A DNA stretch of 5,646 nucleotides from Candidatus Heimdallarchaeota archaeon (GTDB taxonomy: Archaea; Asgardarchaeota; Heimdallarchaeia; Heimdallarchaeales; Kariarchaeaceae). The DNA is taken from NCBI GenBank assembly GCA_022574115.1, contig JACZSS010000225.1:1-5646 (forward strand). The letters are read 5' to 3'. Below the pieces are notes generated by a model that worked only from the letters and a program-made list of their open reading frames with translations, did not search any database and was not told where the DNA came from. Position numbers and translations under genes: made by a program. This document shows positions 1 to 5,099 of this stretch, in pieces. Numbering within the stretch: the stretch's first letter is position 1; every line of letters begins with the position of its first letter.

Positions 1-246
1 GTACAGGGGAGTACAATTGAGGCTAAAGATTACCTTGACCAGGCTGAAGAATTCTCTCGTAAGTATAATTTAGCTCACATGAGACAATTAGTGCAAGATA
101 CACAAAAGCAATTCGATTTAAATTTTAAAAAGTGGTCTGATTTGACCAATTCCAGTCAGTCACTTAAAGAGCGAATGCAAGAGATCCAACTAAAACACTA
201 TATGGACTTAGCAATGGAGTTAAGATCGACAATTGATGACATATAA
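1..246 (+). CDS. C-terminal fragment of a TPR-type helical repeat protein (5' end outside window)
   Basis: An open frame runs from base 1 to a TAA at 244-246 and gives 81 residues with no start codon in keeping with an N-terminus, so the gene begins before the window. The peptide is highly charged and helical. It begins with a TPR-like helix (EAKDYLDQAEEFSRKYNL), followed by a long amphipathic helix (QLVQDTQKQFDLNFKKW) and a final helix with SLKERMQEIQLKHYMDLAME. This tail resembles the C-termini of many TPR proteins I associate with Asgard archaea, where long tandem-TPR proteins of unknown partner are common. A scaffolding role is a family-level guess; nothing here points to a substrate. There is no signal peptide or membrane segment in the visible part. 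It lies upstream of the enzyme genes on the same strand, with a 140 bp gap, and has no obvious functional link to them. Confidence 0.72.
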   Translation, partial: VQGSTIEAKDYLDQAEEFSRKYNLAHMRQLVQDTQKQFDLNFKKWSDLTNSSQSLKERMQEIQLKHYMDLAMELRSTIDDI

Positions 247-370
247 CAAATAGTAAAATTAAATTATGATCAACTTTGCAGATAAATTTAATCCCAAGAC
301 AATTTATCAATCCTTAAAACATAAAGAATTGGAATTTCCACCGTTCTTTCAAACAGTTCAAATAAAGTAA

Positions 371-377
371 GGCGTGA
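371..377 (+). promoter_or_regulatory. Probable Shine-Dalgarno (GGCGTGA) deciding start at 389
   Basis: GGCGTGA partly matches the archaeal consensus GGAGGTGATC (it keeps GG and GTGA) and lies 11 bases before the ATG at 389. It overlaps the alternative GTG start at 374, which supports the ATG. The match is imperfect, so the GTG cannot be excluded. Confidence 0.4.
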
Positions 378-388
378 AATCGTTCGTC

Positions 389-1657
389 ATGCCCTTTGTA
401 ACCCATCTCTACTGCGAAGTGGATAAAAAGAAATACGATGCGATTTCGTGGTTAGACGATACGTGTGGTTTCAGACTACGAGTCATTTACGACCTTGAGG
501 CAAGAAACGACCAATTAGATATTCGCGACTTCAAAGATAACTCTACGATTGCACATTGGAAATACTGGAAATTTTTTCCTATAGCATCAAAAAATTCGAT
601 AATATCGGTAGGAGAAGGTGGTACACCTCTCGTCAAATCGAGTCGAATGGCAGCCGAACTTGGTCTCACGAATCTATATTTCAAATTAGAATCATCCAAT
701 CCATCTGGTTCATTCAAGGACCGACCAATCTCCGTAGGTGTTTCAATGGCCAAGGAAATGGGCTTCAAAGTTTTATCAGCCGCCTCATCAGGCAACGCGG
801 CTGCTGCTCTATCCATGTATTGTGCTCGAAGTGGCTTGGACGCAGTTGTTTTTGTACCAGAAAGGGCATCACGCTCAAAAGTTTCCCAACTGGTGACCCT
901 TGGTGCTACGGTAATTCGAACACAAGATGGTCCGCCAGAACTGGGTGATCCGTCTGTTTATTTATTCAAACGAGCAATTGAAAACTTTGGATGGTCACCA
1001 GTTCCTAGCTTTGGTCCATTCAATCCATTTCAATTTGAGGGAACAAAGTCCCTAGCATATGAAATTGTCGAACAATTAAATTGGGAAGCACCAGACTGGA
1101 TCTTGTGTAATACCGGTTCGGGTGGGTTACTCAGTGGGACAGTTGAAGGATTCTTTGATTGGTTTAATCTTGACTGGATTACTCAACTACCAAAATTTGT
1201 AGCGGTTCAACCAGAAACTTGTGATCCTATTGTAAGGTCATTCAACAAGAAGCTCGACCCGTACGAATTTGAAGATCTTAGTGGGTTTCCAGAATCAGTT
1301 GCAGGAGGGCTTGCAGATCCGCATCCATTTGATGGTGATGGGGCACTTCAGGCGCTGTATCGTACACAAGGTGCAGGGATATCTGTCTCAGACACCTTAA
1401 TTTTGGAAGGACAAAGCAAACTTGCCAAAATGGAAGGTATTTTCGGGTCACCGACTGGTGTAGCATCAATTCCGGCCTTATATTCCATGGTAAACAATGG
1501 TACCATAGATAAATCAGATGTGGTAGTCATTCCAGTGACTGATCATGGTCTAAAGGATATCCAAGTTATCAGTTCGAATTTTGATAAAGCAATATTGAGC
1601 TCCCCAGACATTAAAATTTTACAAAAGAAACTCAAAGAACACAATATCGCGGTTTAA
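389..1657 (+). CDS. Threonine synthase-family (ThrC-like) fold-type II PLP-dependent enzyme
   Basis: This is a cytosolic PLP enzyme of 422 residues from the ATG at 389. Visible motifs: an N-terminal ThrC-type segment with a decayed zinc-ribbon (H6, C9, C26, where relatives often have CxxC pairs); W-K-Y-W-K-F-F-P then GEGGTPL, the usual ThrC entry; NPSGSFKDR with the Schiff-base lysine K110; SSGNAAAA with cofactor-contacting N136; the phosphate loop TGSGG at 242-246; and TDHGLKD at 384-390, matching the ThrC C-terminal TGxGLKD. Threonine synthase converts O-phosphohomoserine to threonine, but the same fold includes 2,3-diaminopropionate ammonia-lyase (YgeX) and dehydratases. With no homoserine genes visible and a YgeW-type gene nearby, a catabolic ammonia-lyase-like role is possible; this is inference. 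Start choice: an in-frame GTG at 374 would add 5 residues, but GGCGTGA at 371-377 looks more like a ribosome site for ATG 389. Family confidence is high, substrate confidence low. Confidence 0.88.
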   Translation: MPFVTHLYCEVDKKKYDAISWLDDTCGFRLRVIYDLEARNDQLDIRDFKDNSTIAHWKYWKFFPIASKNSIISVGEGGTPLVKSSRMAAELGLTNLYFKLESSNPSGSFKDRPISVGVSMAKEMGFKVLSAASSGNAAAALSMYCARSGLDAVVFVPERASRSKVSQLVTLGATVIRTQDGPPELGDPSVYLFKRAIENFGWSPVPSFGPFNPFQFEGTKSLAYEIVEQLNWEAPDWILCNTGSGGLLSGTVEGFFDWFNLDWITQLPKFVAVQPETCDPIVRSFNKKLDPYEFEDLSGFPESVAGGLADPHPFDGDGALQALYRTQGAGISVSDTLILEGQSKLAKMEGIFGSPTGVASIPALYSMVNNGTIDKSDVVVIPVTDHGLKDIQVISSNFDKAILSSPDIKILQKKLKEHNIAV

Positions 1658-1751
1658 GAACTTTGAATCCTGAGTAATTCTGTGAACTAAGCCCTCTCTG
1701 CGCTAGAAACTTTACAAACTTTGAATTTAGTCCTCTAAACCATTCATATAA
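1658..1751. other. Intergenic spacer with the 10-base direct repeat AACTTTGAAT
   Basis: The spacer between the ThrC-like and ATCase-like genes holds AACTTTGAAT at 1659-1668 and again at 1717-1726, 58 bases apart, and the related GAAACTTTAC at 1706-1715. There is no clear hairpin terminator and no RNA gene. The repeats could be regulator sites or simple AT-rich coincidence. Confidence 0.25.
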
Positions 1752-1759
1752 TTTATAAG
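1752..1759 (+). promoter_or_regulatory. Archaeal TATA-box candidate for the ATCase-like gene
   Basis: TTTATAAG matches the archaeal TATA-box form and lies about 50 bases before the ATG at 1808. With the usual spacing of about 25 bases, transcription would begin near 1780, leaving a short leader that contains the GGTGA ribosome site. No clear purine-rich BRE precedes it. This is called from sequence pattern only. Confidence 0.42.
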
Positions 1760-1797
1760 ATCAAGAAAGCCGAGGATTAAGCCGAAATTACCATCAG

Positions 1798-1802
1798 GGT
1801 GA
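1798..1802 (+). promoter_or_regulatory. Shine-Dalgarno GGTGA deciding start at 1808
   Basis: GGTGA is a perfect core match to the archaeal anti-Shine-Dalgarno and ends 5 bases before the ATG at 1808. It overlaps the alternative in-frame GTG at 1799, so the GTG is part of the ribosome site and not the start. The resulting N-terminus MRSFAGRDILSL is the one expected for this family. Confidence 0.75.
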
Positions 1803-1807
1803 AAATT

Positions 1808-2761
1808 ATGAGAAGCTTTGCAGGAAGAGATATATTATCACTAAAGGATTTTGAAAGAAATGAATTTATGCATGTGTTCGATACCGCACGAAAACTCGAA
1901 CCTATTGCGCGAAGTAGAGAACGATCTGATTTATTACAAAATAAAATATTATTACCCGCATTTTATCAACCGAGTACTCGTACCAGACTTGCTCACGAAA
2001 CTGCAATGTTAAGACTCGGTGGTCATGTCCATGGGTTCTCTGATGCTAAAAACACCCGTGCCGGAGATTTTTATCAAGAAAGTATAAAGGACACGTTCAA
2101 AATGTTAGAATATTATGGCGATGTGATTGTAATGAGACATTTTCAGCAGGGTGCACCAGCTGAAGCCGCAAAATGGTCTTCTGTTCCGATATTGAATGCA
2201 GGAGATGGTTGGGGAGAGCACCCAACACAAGTACTAACCGATCTCTATACTATTTTAAAGGAGAAGGGAAGACTTGACGGGTTAAATATACTGGCAGTCG
2301 GTGACATGAGGATGAGAACCATGCATTCGCTTATGTATGCCGCGACCCAATTTGATATTGAAGTATCAGTGGTTTCCCCTCCTGAATTGTCTTTAACCGA
2401 AGAATTCATCAAAGAAATTACTGCCAGAGGTAATAAATTTCAGGTCTACGATTCAGTGGACGATTGTCTCGATAAAGCAGATGTAATCTATATGGAACCG
2501 GTTGTACAAGCAGATTACACTGCTGGCAGAGAGGAAAAACCCGAGGAATATGGAACCACTCCAAAAGAGTACGTCATTAATCTTAAACTTCTAAACGAGA
2601 AAGCCAAATCAGATGCTATTGTGCTTCACTCACTACCCAGAATGGATGAACTTTCGACCGACGTTGATCATTCGAAATACGCAAGATACTGGGAGGAAGC
2701 ATTTAACGGCGTGGTAATGAGGATGTCTCTGTTGGCACTGGTTTTAGGAGCGATGGAATAA
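1808..2761 (+). CDS. Aspartate carbamoyltransferase (PyrB)-family protein with altered amino-acid site
   Basis: This is a cytosolic transcarbamylase of 317 residues, close to the roughly 305-310 usual for ATCase catalytic chains. Family ATCases make N-carbamoylaspartate from carbamoyl phosphate and aspartate in pyrimidine synthesis. The carbamoyl-phosphate site is intact: STRTR at 56-60, R110 in VMRH, HPTQ at 138-141, RTMHS at 170-174. The C-terminus (HSLPRMDEL from 274, AFNGVVMRMSLL) is ATCase-like. By hand alignment to E. coli PyrB, the other side is changed: S80 becomes R84, the K83/K84 loop has no lysine (D-F-Y), R229, which binds the aspartate beta-carboxylate, becomes P231, and P266 becomes S275. 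No pyrI follows, although archaeal pyrB is usually paired with it; a knotted carbamoyltransferase gene comes next instead. It is therefore probably a paralog with another amine substrate, or one acting in the degradative direction. A diverged true ATCase remains possible. The start is set by GGTGA. Confidence 0.9.
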   Translation: MRSFAGRDILSLKDFERNEFMHVFDTARKLEPIARSRERSDLLQNKILLPAFYQPSTRTRLAHETAMLRLGGHVHGFSDAKNTRAGDFYQESIKDTFKMLEYYGDVIVMRHFQQGAPAEAAKWSSVPILNAGDGWGEHPTQVLTDLYTILKEKGRLDGLNILAVGDMRMRTMHSLMYAATQFDIEVSVVSPPELSLTEEFIKEITARGNKFQVYDSVDDCLDKADVIYMEPVVQADYTAGREEKPEEYGTTPKEYVINLKLLNEKAKSDAIVLHSLPRMDELSTDVDHSKYARYWEEAFNGVVMRMSLLALVLGAME

Positions 2762-2831
2762 GTGTAATATATTCATAATATGCATCTCACCATTATCATT
2801 GTTACACCTAACTTAACATTGCAAAAAACTT

Positions 2832-2847
2832 GGAACTTAATTGTTCC
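2832..2847. repeat. Small dyad GGAAC-N6-GTTCC before the ygeW-like gene
   Basis: A perfect 5-base inverted repeat with a TTAATT spacer lies 54 bases upstream of the ATG at 2901 and just before the TATA-like element. It could be an operator half-site pair, but it is short enough to be chance. It overlaps the TTG at 2841, which makes that codon an unlikely start. Confidence 0.25.
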
Positions 2848-2858
2848 TAAAGCGGGGG

Positions 2859-2866
2859 TTTAAACT
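2859..2866 (+). promoter_or_regulatory. TATA-box candidate for the ygeW-like gene
   Basis: TTTAAACT follows a purine-rich GCGGGGG stretch and lies about 40 bases before the ATG at 2901. Standard archaeal spacing would start the transcript near 2888 with a very short leader, consistent with the absence of a convincing Shine-Dalgarno there. This is pattern-based only. Confidence 0.32.
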
Positions 2867-2900
2867 CAAAAATAAAAAACAGAATGGTTTTGAATCAGTA

Positions 2901-3899
2901 ATGAAACAAATCTTTCCAAAGGACTTAATCACCACACAAGAGTGGGATAAACCAGCTCTAGATGTTGTAATTCAGCTTGCTGAACGTTTCAGAACCGAAA
3001 GGTTAGCAGGAATTCTCCATAATAATTTACTACCCGCACGTACACTGTACTCAATTTTTTACAATCCCTCAACCAGAACAAGGACCAGTTTTATGTCGGC
3101 CATGACGCAGCTAGGAGGAGAGACCCATACATTGAATCCGTCAGGGTTGCAAGAATCAATTGGTGAGGTCATTAAAGATACTGCTGGTGTCTTATCTCGG
3201 TATGGAGATGCAATCAGTGTGAGATACTGCTTTACCAAGGAAGCCTATGGTGATGGGAACAAGGTATTACGAACCTATGCTAAAGAATCCAGCGTACCCG
3301 TCATTAATATGGAATGTGATACCTACCACCCTTGTCAAGTTTTAGCAGATTGGCAAACCATTAAACAGAGATTTGGTGAGAACTTGAAAGGAAAGAAAAT
3401 AACGATTTCTTGGGCTTACGGGAAATATATCCGTCCTGTCGCTGTTCCTCAATCCCTCGTCCTGATGATGAGTAGATTGGGGATGGATGTAACTTTAGCC
3501 CATCCGGAAGGATTTGACTTAGATCAGAAAATTATAAGGCAAGCGGAAACGAATACAACTCTTGCAGATGGATCATTTGAAATAGTGAATGACATGGATG
3601 AAGGGTTCAAAGATGCTCATGTAGTTTATCCTAAAAATTGGGGACCGTTAGCAGCGATGCCTGATATGGCAAAAGCTGCTGAAATGCAAGAACCATTTAA
3701 GCATTGGAAAGCAACTGTTAAGCGAATGAAACTAACCAGACCAAACGGAATCTACATGCATTGCCTCCCCGTAGATCGAGGGCTTGAAGTTGAAGATAAA
3801 GTGATTGATGGTCCACAGAGTGCTGTAATGGATCAAGCAGAAAATAGATTACATGTTCAAAAAGCACTTCTTACACTCTTAATCAATAATCGTGGTTAA
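2901..3899 (+). CDS. ygeW: YgeW/acetylornithine-type knotted carbamoyltransferase
   Basis: This cytosolic transcarbamylase has 332 residues from the ATG at 2901. Motifs: STRTR at 57-61 for carbamoyl phosphate, HPCQ at 143-146, HCLP at 287-290, and ENRLHVQKA near the C-terminus. The segment WAYGKYIRPVAVPQS (171-185) followed by RLGMDVTLAHPEGFDL matches, as I recall it, the knot region of E. coli YgeW, as does VVYPKNWGP (241-249). The tail is closer to N-acetylornithine carbamoyltransferase. It is shorter than YgeW (about 396 residues), lacking an insertion before HCLP and part of the N-terminus. YgeW is linked to anaerobic purine breakdown, splitting 2,3-diureidopropionate to yield carbamoyl phosphate; acetylornithine carbamoyltransferase makes arginine precursors. 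The neighbours favour the first role, but the substrate cannot be read directly. A TTG at 2841 would add 20 lysine-rich residues and overlaps the upstream dyad and TATA-like element, so the ATG is preferred. Confidence 0.9.
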   Translation: MKQIFPKDLITTQEWDKPALDVVIQLAERFRTERLAGILHNNLLPARTLYSIFYNPSTRTRTSFMSAMTQLGGETHTLNPSGLQESIGEVIKDTAGVLSRYGDAISVRYCFTKEAYGDGNKVLRTYAKESSVPVINMECDTYHPCQVLADWQTIKQRFGENLKGKKITISWAYGKYIRPVAVPQSLVLMMSRLGMDVTLAHPEGFDLDQKIIRQAETNTTLADGSFEIVNDMDEGFKDAHVVYPKNWGPLAAMPDMAKAAEMQEPFKHWKATVKRMKLTRPNGIYMHCLPVDRGLEVEDKVIDGPQSAVMDQAENRLHVQKALLTLLINNRG

Positions 3900-3981
3900 C
3901 CTGAACTGTAGATCCTGATAATTTAGCTATCTTGTTCCAATCCTATTTTCTTGATTAATGGATTTAGATCTTCTAAGGTTA

Positions 3982-4020
3982 TTTATACTATATTCTGTTG
4001 TACATACAGACCATTATATG
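3982..4020 (+). promoter_or_regulatory. Promoter region with two TATA-box candidates for the ureidopropionase-like gene
   Basis: TTTATACT at 3982-3989, preceded by AAGGTTA, would start transcription near 4010. A second box, TTATATG at 4014-4020, would put the start at about 4041, giving a leaderless mRNA. There is no Shine-Dalgarno before the ATG at 4044 (only AAGTAAG), so the leaderless option is credible. I cannot choose between them. Confidence 0.38.
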
Positions 4021-4043
4021 TTAATTAAATCATTATAAGTAAG

Positions 4044-4907
4044 ATGATTGTAAAATGTGGATTAATTCAACTAGCAACAGCTCCATTTGATGCCGATACC
4101 AGCCTCGAAGACATAAAAGAAGCCAATTTTGTCAAGCATGAAACTATGATCAGAAAGGCTGGAGAGATGGGTGTTCAAATAGTCTGTCTGCAAGAATTAT
4201 TCATGGCTCCATATTTTGCAGCTGAACAGAAAACAAAATGGTATGGGTTAACAGAAAACATACCAGGTCCTACTACTGAAAGATTCGCATTATTGGCAAA
4301 AGAACTGAACATGGTACTCATTCTTCCTATGTTTGAGAGGAGTCTAAAGGGCATTTATTATAATACTGCTGCAGTAATTGATGCCGATGGAACATACTTG
4401 GGAAAATACCGAAAAAACCATATCCCACATGCTCTCCCCGGATTTTGGGAGAAATTTTATTTTCGACCCGGAAATCTCGGCTATCCTGCTTTTGAAACAA
4501 AATATGCGAAAATTGGCGTTTACATCTGTTACGATCGACATTTTCCTGAAGCAGCTAGAGCTCTAGCTCTTAATGGCGCAGAAATAATTTTCAATCCGTC
4601 TGCGACCATTGCAGGATTTCGAGAACATCTTTGGAAAATAGAACAACCAGCTCATGCTATAGCAAATGGAGTATTTATTGCACCAATAAACAGAGTTGGG
4701 GAAGAACAACCTTGGAAAACCGGTAATTTCTTCGGGACTTCATATTTCGTAGACCCATTTGGTAAAATAATTGTTGAAGGGACACGAGATCAGGATGAAC
4801 TGGTGGTTGCTGATTTGGATTTGGATGAGGTTACATCTGCACGTGACACTTGGCAGTTCTTTAGAGATAGAAGACCAGAAACGTATGAAATGTTAGTCAA
4901 ATTGTAA
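4044..4907 (+). CDS. Nitrilase-superfamily beta-ureidopropionase-like N-carbamoyl amidohydrolase
   Basis: This is a complete 287-residue cytosolic amidohydrolase of the carbon-nitrogen hydrolase fold. The catalytic triad is visible: E51 in CLQELF, K124 in YRKNHIPH and the nucleophile C162 in YICYDRHFPE, with a second glutamate near E136 in the GFWEKFYF segment. From NGAEIIFNPSAT through LWKIE and AIAN to INRVGEE (177-221), it follows human beta-ureidopropionase (UPB1) closely, more so than plant N-carbamoylputrescine amidase. It lacks the extra N-terminal domain of the animal enzyme. The expected reaction is hydrolysis of an N-carbamoyl (ureido) amine to the amine, CO2 and ammonia; the classic substrate is 3-ureidopropionate in pyrimidine breakdown. 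Beside two carbamoyltransferases, 3-ureido-2-aminopropionate is a plausible substrate, but that is inference. It converges with the molybdenum hydroxylase gene, with only 51 bases between this stop and that gene's distal stop. Confidence 0.92.
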   Translation: MIVKCGLIQLATAPFDADTSLEDIKEANFVKHETMIRKAGEMGVQIVCLQELFMAPYFAAEQKTKWYGLTENIPGPTTERFALLAKELNMVLILPMFERSLKGIYYNTAAVIDADGTYLGKYRKNHIPHALPGFWEKFYFRPGNLGYPAFETKYAKIGVYICYDRHFPEAARALALNGAEIIFNPSATIAGFREHLWKIEQPAHAIANGVFIAPINRVGEEQPWKTGNFFGTSYFVDPFGKIIVEGTRDQDELVVADLDLDEVTSARDTWQFFRDRRPETYEMLVKL

Positions 4908-4958
4908 ATTCTAATGACAAATGGTCAAGCGGTTAAATGAAGTCTATTTCAGATTAGC

Positions 4959-5099
4959 TTATATTATTGCTTTCAAAGCTTGTTTCTCTTTAAGCGCATT
5001 TAAGATTTTCTCAGGAGAAAATGGTGCATGAGCAATTCTTACTCCAACGGCAGCATATATCGCATTGGCAATTGCAGGCATTGGTCCATTTATATTAAT
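4959..5099 (-). pseudogene. In-frame C-terminal continuation of the molybdenum hydroxylase beyond the TAA
   Basis: After the TAA at 5100-5102 the same minus-strand frame continues for 46 codons to a TAA at 4959-4961. It reads ININGPMPAIANAIYAAVGV and then a segment ending SPEKILNALKEK. This is the normal C-terminus of the family (GPAPAIANAIYxAxGVR ... PEKVLxAL), including the helix that follows the catalytic glutamate. It has no start of its own and is clearly the severed end of the upstream gene. One GAA-to-TAA change would explain the break, so the causes are recent inactivation or a base-call error; readthrough of TAA is much less likely. Confidence 0.8.

Noticed and set aside
487..816. 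Minus-strand 109-codon open frame within the ThrC-like gene
   Set aside because: It is the antisense shadow of a well-supported PLP enzyme and shows no family motif or ribosome site.
2763..2817. GTGTAA ... TTACAC inverted repeat after the ATCase-like gene as a terminator
   Set aside because: The arms are short, the loop is over 35 bases and no T-run follows.
2841..2900. TTG-initiated N-terminal extension of the ygeW-like protein
   Set aside because: The added residues are lysine-rich and unlike the family, the codon sits inside the dyad, and the TATA-like element lies downstream of it.
4553..4568. Perfect 16-base palindrome AGCTAGAGCTCTAGCT
   Set aside because: It lies inside the ureidopropionase-like CDS in an Ala-Ala-Arg-Ala-Leu-Ala run, where similar codons generate it; no supporting regulatory context.
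4921..4938. Stretch resembling a tRNA D-arm (GGTCAAGCGGTTAA) between the convergent genes
   Set aside because: The 51-base gap is too short for a tRNA, and no acceptor, anticodon or T-arm can be paired around it; best treated as coincidence.
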